Positions 1 to 6,009 of a stretch of 8,346 nucleotides of DNA are shown in pieces. The notes under the pieces are model-generated. The model was not told the DNA's origin, did not search any database, and worked only from the letters and a program-made list of their open reading frames with translations. The stretch is taken from positions 1-8,346 of the forward strand of contig JAEYON010000132.1 of NCBI GenBank assembly GCA_023411645.1, written 5' to 3'. This DNA is from Bacillota bacterium. Lineage in GTDB: Bacteria > Bacillota > Clostridia > Acetivibrionales > DTU013. A program made the position numbers and the translations under genes. Every line of letters starts with the position of its first letter. Position 1 is the first letter of the stretch.

Positions 1-4
1 TCAT
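1..4 (-). CDS. Probable start of a gene leaving the window
   Basis: Only the first codon is inside the window: an ATG at 4-2 on the minus strand. It is supported by a good AGGAG ribosome site at 14-18, nine bases upstream, and by a plausible promoter further up (75-103). The product cannot be known from here. It may be unrelated to the genes upstream, since a terminator (563-587) and a broken apbE gene separate it from the two-component operon. The main doubt is that an ATG with a ribosome site can occur by chance and no coding sequence is visible to confirm it. Confidence 0.4.
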
Positions 5-74
5 GATATACTACTCCTATTATGTGTCCAGTCATCAACCGAACAGGTTATCTGATTGTTTTTTCAGTACATAT

Positions 75-103
75 AGTATAGCATTATATGTTTGTTTTGT
101 CTT
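75..103 (-). promoter_or_regulatory. Candidate sigma-A promoter for the gene starting at position 4
   Basis: On the minus strand AAGACA (103-98) is followed after exactly 17 bases by TATACT (80-75). This gives four of six and five of six matches to the housekeeping consensus. The predicted transcript start is near 68, leaving a leader of about 64 bases before the ATG at 4. The leader contains a short inverted repeat, AACC-5-GGTT (plus-strand 37-49), which could be an operator or a weak hairpin. A second TATAAT at 88-83 lacks a good -35 partner. The prediction rests on consensus and spacing only. Confidence 0.4.
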
Positions 104-111
104 TGAGTTCA

Positions 112-494
112 TCATTTTAATAGCGACTTTCCAAGAGTCGATACATTTCCTCCGATATTGACAAACCCAGAGGAATTGCCGCTATCCTGAAGTATATTAA
201 TACAACGGTCTCCGGCATAGCCTTTTCCTATACCACCTAAATCAATGGACTGTCCCTCATTTCTAAGAGCGGCTGTTTTATCCTTTGAATTCAAGATCAA
301 ATCATGGAAATTAACAAGAGCCAATTAATTCTGCTGACCTCACTGTCCTGTATAAAGCGGCTCAGTTTATTCTCCAGTCGGGAGAGCTCAGCTTTTACTT
401 TATTTAAAGCCTGCCCGGCATTTTCACCATGTATTCGAAATGAAATATCCGTATCCATACAATAGATATTGTCCTCTACATCTTCATATTGCAG
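112..494 (-). pseudogene. apbE: apbE remnant (FAD:protein FMN transferase), internally deleted and truncated
   Basis: Intact ApbE proteins (about 300-350 aa) attach FMN covalently to target proteins outside the membrane. Two pieces remain here in different frames. The N-terminal piece (494 or 458 down to 297) contains YCMDTDISFRIHGENA, then an amphipathic stretch and LSRF-x4-SEVSRIN, matching the family N-terminus. At about 321-327 it shifts frame and runs to a stop at 297. The other frame, 324-112, picks up much later in the family with VNFHDLILN, IDLGGIGKGYAGDR and VNIGGNVSTLGKS, then stops. Missing are the roughly 75 residues between these blocks (the usual FDPT-x-GPL region) and the last 130 or so residues. 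No ATG precedes 458 in frame; CTG at 494 sits behind a GGAGG-rich stretch and may be a mutated start. Function is almost certainly lost. The family call is firm, and deletion sizes are estimates from memory of the family. Confidence 0.82.
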
Positions 495-515
495 TATTTC
501 CCCCTCCCTCCTGAT

Positions 516-549
516 ATCCGCGGATGAATGAATCCATAATTATTCATTC
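516..549. repeat. Two palindromes upstream of the apbE remnant
   Basis: GAATGAAT (526-533) and its perfect complement ATTCATTC (542-549) are separated by eight bases. Directly next to them lies the perfect 10-bp palindrome ATCCGCGGAT (516-525). They fall between the terminator at 563-587 and the apbE remnant. They could be a regulator site or a leader hairpin. There is no T-run, so a terminator is unlikely. The function is unknown. Confidence 0.5.
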
Positions 550-562
550 GCATAGTGCGCTG

Positions 563-587
563 AAAAACTGCTCTTCATATGAGCAGT
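563..587 (-). terminator. Rho-independent terminator after the histidine kinase gene
   Basis: On the minus strand a perfect 7-bp stem, ACTGCTC (587-581) and GAGCAGT (573-567), encloses a 7-base loop. It is followed directly by four more T residues (566-563). The stem can be extended by a G-T and an A-T pair at its base. It lies about 85 bases past the stop codon of the histidine kinase and is the only convincing terminator in the window. It probably ends transcription of the response regulator-kinase operon, and of any read-through from the CotH operon. Confidence 0.72.
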
Positions 588-590
588 CTG

Positions 591-642
591 TAAGTACTTT
601 TATAATAAACTAAACTGTAATTAAAAGTCAATAAGTACTTAT
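591..642 (-). promoter_or_regulatory. Candidate promoter flanked by paired TAAGTACTT boxes
   Basis: On the minus strand TTGACT (631-626) is followed after 18 bases by TATTAT (607-602), a near-consensus promoter with a predicted start near 595. The nine bases TAAGTACTT occur at 591-599 and again at 632-640, exactly 41 bases apart. The core AAGTACTT is a perfect palindrome, and the second copy extends to the 12-bp palindrome ATAAGTACTTAT (631-642). One copy touches the -35 box and the other covers the predicted start, a typical operator pair. Downstream is the apbE remnant, so this may be its old promoter. The terminator at 563-587 would sit within its first 35 transcribed bases, which is odd. 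Confidence 0.45.
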
Positions 643-672
643 AAATATGTCTTAAATACGATAGAATACTTC

Positions 673-1986
673 CTATGTCTGATCAAGGTTCTCTCTAGCT
701 AACTCTAACTGAAACCAAAACAGCGAGCCTTTTCCCAGTTCTGATTCAACACCATAGTCCGCATTGTGCAGCTCAAAAATCTTTTTGACGATGGAAAGAC
801 CAAGCCCTGTTCCTGTTATTGCCCGCTTATGCTTTTTATCAACTTTATAATACCTGTCCCAAATATAAGGTATTTTATCTGGCTCAATGCCTTCGCCATT
901 ATCATGGACTTCGATTCGCACACCATTTCGCATCCTTTTTTGTCTCACAACAATGTGCTTGTCACATGTACTGTAATTAACAGCGTTCGTAAGCAAATTG
1001 TATAAAGCCTGCGTGATTTTCGCTTCATCCGCTTTGACATATGCATCTTCAGAATGCTCGAATACAATAGAATAGCCGTCATTTCTCAAAAGCTCTGAAA
1101 GCCTTAAAACTGTCTCTTCAATGCTTTCAGTGAGGTTATAATTATTCATTTGAAGCTCCATTGTTCCAGTTTCGAACCTTGAAACATCGAGAATATCATT
1201 TACAAGAGATGAAAGCCTCCTGGTTTCCGACATAATGGTCTGCACCTGTTTAGTAGTAATTTCATCCGGAAAGTCCTGCATCATTTCGGCATAGCTATAA
1301 ATTAAAGCAAGAGGCGTTCTTAAATCGTGCGAAATATTTGCGATAAGTTCCCTCCGCAGCTCATCAACCCTTGAAAGCTCGATTGCAGTAGAATTGAGGG
1401 TATCGGAAAGCTCTTTTACCTCTAAATATCCGCTTGCGTTAAAATCTGCATTGTAGTTACCTCTCGAGAGTTTTTTAGCCCCGTCATTCAGACGTACAAG
1501 CGGCTTTGCTATTACATCTGAGAGAACTAATGCAATACCGACAGAGGCCAAGATCATTATAGATGTAATAATATATAACTGCATCTGCAGGGTTGACACC
1601 GTTGCGTTTACAGGTGTAATCATAGCATGAAAGGTAAGTGAAATCACTTGTCCGTCTGACAAAGTAAACTCTTTCGTCTCTGTAATTGTCTCAGGATGTA
1701 TACCGCTCCGGTCATCTGGGGCTGGAATGCGCGGCTGTACAAATTCTCTTGTAGTCACTACCATAATGCCTTTATCTGCATTAAGGCTATAGAGAATCTC
1801 ATCAATATCAGGATTGTTGATATTTTCTTCAACAAGAGCCACTGCTTTATGGAGCTCATTCCGCCTTATCATTTTATACATGTCATTTAAGAAGACCGTT
1901 TGAAGTAGCCAGAGTATAAAGAGCAAAAACCCGCAAAATGCCAGAAGGACAATGAAGATTTTCCATTTTAATTTTAATCTATCCAT
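673..1986 (-). CDS. Membrane sensor histidine kinase
   Basis: This 437-residue kinase is the partner of the response regulator just upstream; it senses an external signal and passes phosphate to it. In order: a transmembrane helix (about 10-33); an extracytoplasmic sensor of about 100 residues with no recognisable motif (34-136); a second helix (about 137-158); a HAMP linker (about 159-207); HisKA with ISHDLRTP and the phospho-acceptor His220; and an HATPase with N-box NLLTNAVNY (330-338), G1 box DNGEGI (362-367) and G2 box GTGLGL (392-397). All key residues are present, so it should be active. The chosen ATG at 1986 overlaps the regulator's stop by 8 nt, indicating translational coupling; a TTG one codon earlier is possible but less likely. 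The terminator at 563-587 follows. The signal is unknown, but the shared promoter element ties it to the VTC-DUF4956-CotH operon. Confidence 0.95.
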   Translation of the reverse strand: MDRLKLKWKIFIVLLAFCGFLLFILWLLQTVFLNDMYKMIRRNELHKAVALVEENINNPDIDEILYSLNADKGIMVVTTREFVQPRIPAPDDRSGIHPETITETKEFTLSDGQVISLTFHAMITPVNATVSTLQMQLYIITSIMILASVGIALVLSDVIAKPLVRLNDGAKKLSRGNYNADFNASGYLEVKELSDTLNSTAIELSRVDELRRELIANISHDLRTPLALIYSYAEMMQDFPDEITTKQVQTIMSETRRLSSLVNDILDVSRFETGTMELQMNNYNLTESIEETVLRLSELLRNDGYSIVFEHSEDAYVKADEAKITQALYNLLTNAVNYSTCDKHIVVRQKRMRNGVRIEVHDNGEGIEPDKIPYIWDRYYKVDKKHKRAITGTGLGLSIVKKIFELHNADYGVESELGKGSLFWFQLELARENLDQT

Positions 1987-2662
1987 CAAAACGATACCCC
2001 AATCCTCTAACAGTTGTTATCAACCCTGCATAATTTCCCATGTGCTTTCGAAGTAATTTCATGTGGGTATCAAGGGTACGGTCATCTCCAAAATAATCAT
2101 ATCCCCATACCTCGGTAAGTATCTTTTCTCTAGGTATGGCGATATTTTTGTTGCGAATTAGAAAAAATAAAAGATCATATTCTTTTGGAGCGATATCTAT
2201 CTGTACTCCGTCAATAAACACCTTGTAGGCAGTTAAATCTGCCATAAAACCATCTTTTTCAAAAATGATATGCCCATCCTGTTCCTTGGCGGGCTGTGAT
2301 GTTTTTACTCGTCTGAGAATTGCGTTTACTCTAAGCATGATCTCTTTTGACGAAAAGGGTTTTACCACATAGTCGTCCACCCCAACTTCAAAGCCTAAAA
2401 CCTTATCGTATTCCTCACCACGGGCAGAAAGCATAATAACCGGAGTATCAGCAGTTTTGCGGATTTCCTTCACCGCTGAGAACCCATCAAGCTCCGGCAT
2501 CATAACATCCATTATAATAATGTCGAAGGTTTGGGTTTTACATAGCTCAACTGCTTCCACTCCGTCGCAGGCTTCGAAAACCTCGTGCCCCTCAAACAAG
2601 GCATATCGTTTTATAACGGCTCTTAAGCCATCTTCATCATCACAAATAAGCATTTTTGCCAT
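1979..2662 (-). CDS. OmpR/PhoB-family response regulator
   Basis: This 227-residue DNA-binding regulator has an N-terminal receiver (1-118) with acidic pair Asp8-Asp9, phospho-acceptor Asp52 in IIIMDVMMP, Ser79 in place of the commoner Thr, and Lys101 in VVKPF. A C-terminal winged helix (about 131-226) ends in TLDTHMKLLRKH and the typical TTVRGLGYRF wing. The start is the ATG at 2662, eight residues into which the acidic pair falls. It follows an AGGAGGG ribosome site (2675-2669), whereas an upstream extension to 2701 would run through that site and the promoter. It is the first gene of a two-gene operon with its kinase. Its promoter carries a 22-bp element that also lies in front of the VTC gene, so it probably controls both operons. 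Confidence 0.96.
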   Translation of the reverse strand: MAKMLICDDEDGLRAVIKRYALFEGHEVFEACDGVEAVELCKTQTFDIIIMDVMMPELDGFSAVKEIRKTADTPVIMLSARGEEYDKVLGFEVGVDDYVVKPFSSKEIMLRVNAILRRVKTSQPAKEQDGHIIFEKDGFMADLTAYKVFIDGVQIDIAPKEYDLLFFLIRNKNIAIPREKILTEVWGYDYFGDDRTLDTHMKLLRKHMGNYAGLITTVRGLGYRFDG

Positions 2663-2685
2663 GGATAACCCTCCTTTTTGAAAAA

Positions 2686-2714
2686 ATTCTACCCCATACA
2701 AAGCTAGGATGCAA
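2686..2714 (-). promoter_or_regulatory. Promoter of the response regulator-kinase operon
   Basis: On the minus strand TTGCAT (2714-2709), then exactly 17 bases, then TAGAAT (2691-2686). The -35 box directly abuts the 22-bp element at 2715-2736, which is the normal place for an OmpR-class activator. The predicted start near 2679 leaves a short leader that still includes the AGGAGGG ribosome site. No terminator lies between the CotH stop at 2746 and this promoter, so read-through from the CotH operon is also likely. Confidence 0.6.
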
Positions 2715-2736
2715 GTTATCTGAACTTTAGCTGAAT
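2715..2736 (-). promoter_or_regulatory. 22-bp direct repeat, copy A: probable response-regulator site
   Basis: This is identical over 22 bases to 6010-6031 and in the same orientation; identity ends at both edges. Read on the minus strand it contains TTCAGCTAAAG followed by TTCAGATAAC, two TTCAG half-sites starting 11 bp apart (2735 and 2724). Tandem half-sites at one helical turn are the hallmark of OmpR/PhoB-family binding sites. The copy ends 52 bases before the regulator's start codon and touches the -35 box of its promoter. Binding by this regulator is an inference. Confidence 0.72.
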
Positions 2737-2745
2737 AATAATCGA

Positions 2746-4557
2746 CTAATAATTTCTTTTCTTCCTTGCTGCAAAGAATGCTGCGAGCAAAACAAATGCA
2801 AATAAGCCTAAATAAATCAGTAAGCTTCCAGTGGTATTTGAACCGCGCGTTGCTTTCTCTCCGAAAGGCAGTGCTGTATCACCTTTGTCCGGACCAATCA
2901 TTGTCCGGTTAATCGGTCTGCCTTCCATATTACCTCGTTTTCCACCGCCCATCATGCTGCCAAGCGAGGAAAGGCTTAAATCACCGGCTGAAATAAGCTT
3001 ATCCGGGTTTGCTGCCTGCTCTGCTGTGGTAGACGGAACCATCCCGTCAAGCTGACCTTGTATGCTCTGGCAGCGTAGATTACCAAGCGTTTTGAAAGCT
3101 TCAACTGCCGTTTTATGTTCTTCAAAAGTGCAAAAGGCTGTGTTGTCATTTTTAACATAATCGGAAATACGCGCATCAAGCTGTGTAATTTTCTCTTCCC
3201 ATTTACCATCTGAGAAATAGCTTGTCATTAACTCTTGAAGATAGTCATGGTATCTTTCCAAGTACTCCTGATTAGAAAACAGCTTTTCAAGAAGAGGTCG
3301 GGAGCTCATTTCCACACCGCTTACAGGAGAGTCAATTGGAAAATTAATAACAGAGGATGCACTTCCGTTCTGAAACCCACCCCATGCCAAATTGTAGTCC
3401 CATGGCAGGATTGTAACCTTGCCATTATTCTCGTAGATGTAGTAATTCTGCGCCATGCTTGATGAATAACTGTCAAGATTCACCACAATGGTATGAGCTG
3501 CGAGATATCGTAAAATTTGGTCAATATCAAAATAGGTTTCCAGGTTTTCTCCCGTAGACAATGCCTTTAATGCAGTAATAACACGCTTGAAATCGCTGTC
3601 ATCGCCTTTACCTACAACATTATCAAAGATAGCACTATATGATGAAATATCGTCCGTTGTATATTCTAAACTGCCGCCATTGCTTCCTCTTCCACCCATG
3701 GGACCACCGAAATTACTGCCGGGCATCTCCATTTGTCTTGCGCCGTTTTGACGGGCAGGCTGAGTTGTGGGAGAAGGAATTGGTTCTGTCTGTGTGTTGG
3801 GCTGTGTTTGCTCGCCTTGCCAATTCGGCGGCGGTTGCATACCGCCTGGAAAAGCTCCTGCTTTCCCGTCTGCCGGTGGCTTTGCATTGCCTTGTGGAAA
3901 GCTAAAATTATCTTTATTAAAGCCGCCCATATCCATGCTTTTTACATTGTACAGCATACCTTCGGTTGTGCCGAACGTTCTTGCTTCATAGCTGTCGTTA
4001 TAAGTTTCCACTGCAAGATAAAGTCCCCAGCCTTCGCCATTCACTTTGATATCGGCAAACCCAAAGTAAGGCGTATCTACACCGATTTCCTGCATTAGCT
4101 CGTAGGAAACATACTCCTTCATGTAAGTGTTATCTCCCAGCATATTATTTATCACAAGGCTGTCAAGTCCAAAACACGTCTGACCCTTGATGTATTCGTC
4201 AAATTGCAGCCGAAAACTATATCTATCGCTATCGGAGCTTGCCACCTGGGTTAAGCTGGAGTTGCCCTTTGGACGAACACCTACATTTTGAATTTTCGTA
4301 CCATTTACCACCACATCAGCCATGATATATTGTTCGCTTGTGGCATTATCGAGCATTTCTTGCCAATCATTTTCATCTGCAATAATCTCAATAGATATAA
4401 TATCAGCGCCAAAAATCTTAGTTGCGTATTCTGTCTCAGTTTTCATACCGCCGTTTTCATTGTGAGTATTTCCTATTAGCACTATAGCAATACTTGTTAT
4501 CAAGGCAAAAACCACAGCTATTGCAACAATTATATTTATTTTTTTACTTTGTATCAT
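2746..4557 (-). CDS. cotH: CotH-family protein kinase, membrane-anchored and extracytoplasmic
   Basis: This is a 603-residue member of the CotH family, atypical protein kinases first known from Bacillus spore coat, where CotH phosphorylates CotB and CotG. Lys5-Lys6 precede a transmembrane segment (about 8-29); a second segment (about 578-596) ends in ARKKRNY. By the positive-inside rule both ends are cytoplasmic and the bulk lies outside. Family motifs are RPKGNSS (95-101), the YMKEYVSYEL region (145-154), GWGLYLAVET (177-186), NLDSYSSS (360-367) followed by NYYIY, and ILPWDYNLAWGG (383-394) with the metal-binding Asp387. A Pro/Gly/Gln-rich insert at 221-297 splits the kinase core. The ATG at 4557 has a GGGGTG ribosome site five bases upstream and lies 24 nt after the DUF4956 stop. 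The targets are unknown. The symbol reflects family only; a coat role is not implied. Confidence 0.9.
   Translation of the reverse strand: MIQSKKINIIVAIAVVFALITSIAIVLIGNTHNENGGMKTETEYATKIFGADIISIEIIADENDWQEMLDNATSEQYIMADVVVNGTKIQNVGVRPKGNSSLTQVASSDSDRYSFRLQFDEYIKGQTCFGLDSLVINNMLGDNTYMKEYVSYELMQEIGVDTPYFGFADIKVNGEGWGLYLAVETYNDSYEARTFGTTEGMLYNVKSMDMGGFNKDNFSFPQGNAKPPADGKAGAFPGGMQPPPNWQGEQTQPNTQTEPIPSPTTQPARQNGARQMEMPGSNFGGPMGGRGSNGGSLEYTTDDISSYSAIFDNVVGKGDDSDFKRVITALKALSTGENLETYFDIDQILRYLAAHTIVVNLDSYSSSMAQNYYIYENNGKVTILPWDYNLAWGGFQNGSASSVINFPIDSPVSGVEMSSRPLLEKLFSNQEYLERYHDYLQELMTSYFSDGKWEEKITQLDARISDYVKNDNTAFCTFEEHKTAVEAFKTLGNLRCQSIQGQLDGMVPSTTAEQAANPDKLISAGDLSLSSLGSMMGGGKRGNMEGRPINRTMIGPDKGDTALPFGEKATRGSNTTGSLLIYLGLFAFVLLAAFFAARKKRNY
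3667..3897 (-). other. Low-complexity Pro/Gly/Gln/Asn-rich insert within CotH
   Basis: Residues 221-297 of the CotH protein are strongly biased to Pro, Gly, Gln, Asn, Thr and Met, with short runs such as PGGMQPPP and GGPMGGRGSNGG. They interrupt the kinase fold between MLYNVK and SAIFDNV. The stretch is probably disordered and exposed outside the cell. Similar Gly/Met-rich inserts occur in other clostridial CotH proteins, so it is probably real rather than a frameshift; the flanking motifs stay in frame. Confidence 0.75.
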
Positions 4558-4581
4558 GTTTTCACCCCGAATCTTAGCCTA

Positions 4582-5253
4582 TTAAACGGTGTATTCGCCA
4601 TTGTAGCTTACAAGACAAGCATTGTTCACACCGTTTACCTTAAGTAATTCATTAAGAAGCTTTGCCGACATATCCAATAGCCGCACTTCAACAGTAAGCT
4701 CAATGCCGTTTCGAGTAACCGTCTTTGCCTTAATCAAGCTTTTCTTAGTTTTTGCCTTTATTAGTTCCATGCATTTGCTTTCTGCTTCGTCATTATCAAG
4801 ATTTATCACCACTACATATGGCGTATCATTACTTTTCTTGTTCACAAATACTAGAAGAATGATGCCTATGAAAACTGTACCAATTACCGCAAGAGGGATA
4901 AGTCCAGCACCTACTACAATACCTGCCGAGATCGCCCAAAACAGAAAAGCAATGTCGAGAGGTTCCTTTACAGCAGTTCTAAATCGGACGATGGACAAGG
5001 CGCCTACCATACCAAGTGACAAGATAATATTTGATGTCACAGCAAGAATAATAAGTGTTGTAATCAACGTCATAGCCATAATAGAAACCCCGAAGGATGC
5101 AGAGTACATTACTCCTGCAAATGTCTTTTTATAAACATAAAAAATGAATAATCCAATAGCAAAGCTCAGCAGCATTGCTATTGCTACGTCTAAAACAGAA
5201 AATTCTGCTGCCTTTTCTAAAAAGCTAGATTTAAAAATGTCATTAAATGTCAT
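4582..5253 (-). CDS. DUF4956 integral membrane protein
   Basis: This 223-residue protein has four predicted membrane helices (about 20-41, 54-76, 100-117 and 119-137) and a soluble C-terminal domain (about 140-223). The family signature lies at 80-112: LGMVGALSIVRFRTAVKEP, then LDIAFLFWAISAGI. It places conserved Arg90, Arg92, Lys96 and Glu97 next to the membrane. The biochemical role is not known. Members are typically encoded beside VTC-domain and CotH genes, as here, so a membrane complex with them is likely. The ATG at 5253 follows a GGAGGG ribosome site (5266-5261) by seven bases. An open extension to 5340 overlaps the upstream gene and is rejected. The gene lies 16 nt after the VTC stop and 24 nt before CotH, so all three are one operon. 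The start codon sits inside a 10-bp tandem duplication (5236-5255). Confidence 0.9.
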   Translation of the reverse strand: MTFNDIFKSSFLEKAAEFSVLDVAIAMLLSFAIGLFIFYVYKKTFAGVMYSASFGVSIMAMTLITTLIILAVTSNIILSLGMVGALSIVRFRTAVKEPLDIAFLFWAISAGIVVGAGLIPLAVIGTVFIGIILLVFVNKKSNDTPYVVVINLDNDEAESKCMELIKAKTKKSLIKAKTVTRNGIELTVEVRLLDMSAKLLNELLKVNGVNNACLVSYNGEYTV

Positions 5254-5255
5254 TA
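5236..5255 (-). repeat. 10-bp tandem duplication on the DUF4956 start codon
   Basis: The decamer TAATGACATT occurs twice in direct contact (5255-5246 and 5245-5236). Both units contain an ATG. The first (5253) is the true start; the second (5243) is out of frame and gives an eight-codon reading frame ending at 5217. Because 10 is not a multiple of three, loss or gain of one unit would change which frame is entered. Confidence 0.7.
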
Positions 5256-5269
5256 CATATCCCTCCAAC

Positions 5270-5947
5270 TTATATAATTCTTGCTGCTGCGTATTTGGAA
5301 AACGCAGTGCTTCTTCTACTAGAAAGAGACACCATACCACGGATTATCTCAGGTAAAAAGCTGTCATATTTTACTTCGAGAATATAAACTCCCGAAATTG
5401 GTACAGAAATGGGTTTAGGTTTCAAAAAGTCATGGATATTGTTGCCTGTTCGAATATCATAATCCAAGGTAACTCGTACATTTCCTATTGGGTAGATAAA
5501 AGCCTCCCGCTGATAATCTACGATATTTTTGGCTCGAAGCTGCTGGTAATGCATTTTGGCATATAGCTCCAGGCACAGGTAATTCCCGTTTTCTTTCAGT
5601 ACCGCAAGGTCACCGTCAAGCAATCGTATGCATTCATCCGCCGATATAATTGTACTCTCCTTAAAACAAATTCCATTTCTTTTTCTCTTTTTTTCAAGGC
5701 GGATAAAGGATGTGTCATCGTTATAAAGGCGCAAGCGGAACTTTTCCCGATCATTTACTCCGTCAATCTTTTCTCTTAACGCTTTATCATTGCAATTGTC
5801 AAAGTAGAGACTTTTAACCCGATAGCCATTTCCCTCCACCGCATTTTTGTCGATGCCGGCGACAAATGGAAGCCTTGATCTAAGCTGTAATATGTCCGCA
5901 TAGTTTATATAATGCTTCAGCTCATGTCTGCCTCGGGGTTCTTTCAT
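5270..5947 (-). CDS. VTC-domain polyphosphate polymerase-like protein
   Basis: This 225-residue protein of the triphosphate tunnel metalloenzyme fold resembles the catalytic domain of yeast Vtc4, which makes polyphosphate from ATP. Tunnel residues appear in order: GRHELKHYI (6-14), SLYFD (46-50), KFRLRLY (69-75), RLEKKRKR (83-90), VDYQREAF (143-150), VRVTLDYDIR (157-166), ILEVKYD (189-195) and SKYAAA (217-222). The basic and acidic tunnel residues, including Glu191 and Lys193, are retained. It has no membrane helix, so it is probably cytoplasmic and held at the membrane by a partner such as the DUF4956 protein. The ATG at 5947 is preceded by AGGAG (5960-5956) at eight bases; a GTG at 5956 would overlap that site. 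It is the first gene of the VTC-DUF4956-CotH operon. Actual polymer synthesis is inferred from the family. Confidence 0.9.
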   Translation of the reverse strand: MKEPRGRHELKHYINYADILQLRSRLPFVAGIDKNAVEGNGYRVKSLYFDNCNDKALREKIDGVNDREKFRLRLYNDDTSFIRLEKKRKRNGICFKESTIISADECIRLLDGDLAVLKENGNYLCLELYAKMHYQQLRAKNIVDYQREAFIYPIGNVRVTLDYDIRTGNNIHDFLKPKPISVPISGVYILEVKYDSFLPEIIRGMVSLSSRRSTAFSKYAAARII

Positions 5948-5976
5948 TTTTATCACTCCTTTCTTGGAACGATATA

Positions 5977-6003
5977 ATTCTAGGCCACTAAACTGAAGTG
6001 CAA
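5977..6003 (-). promoter_or_regulatory. Promoter of the VTC-DUF4956-CotH operon
   Basis: On the minus strand a TAGAAT -10 box (5982-5977) is identical to that of the response regulator promoter. The best -35 candidate, TTGCAC (6003-5998), stands only 15 bases upstream, a poor spacing that suggests dependence on an activator. A third TTCAG at 5997-5993 lies exactly 22 bp (two turns) from the second half-site of the upstream 22-bp element. The predicted start near 5970 gives a short leader before AGGAG at 5960-5956. Confidence 0.5.
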
Positions 6004-6009
6004 TTGTTT

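Noticed and set aside
2663..2701. Longer N-terminus for the response regulator
   Set aside because: The extension would translate the ribosome site and run into the promoter, and receiver domains of this family start at the MAKMLICDDE position.
2857..2874. LPFGE near the CotH C-terminus as a sortase signal (LPxTG-like, then helix, then KKR tail)
   Set aside because: Thr is missing, the motif is 13 residues from the helix, and no sortase is nearby. A plain membrane anchor explains the helix and basic tail.
3733..4098. Plus-strand open frame of 121 codons, with others nearby on both strands
   Set aside because: These are shadows of the GC-richer, low-complexity part of cotH. The CotH motifs on both sides stay in one minus-strand frame.
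4622..5134. Long open frame of 170 codons on the plus strand
   Set aside because: It lies wholly antisense to the DUF4956 gene, whose membrane helices and family signature are clear. The product resembles no family and there is no ribosome site.
5987..5995. ACTAAACTG shared with 609-617 near the apbE-side promoter
   Set aside because: It is a nine-base AT-rich match at different positions relative to the -10 boxes; it is not convincing as a shared operator.
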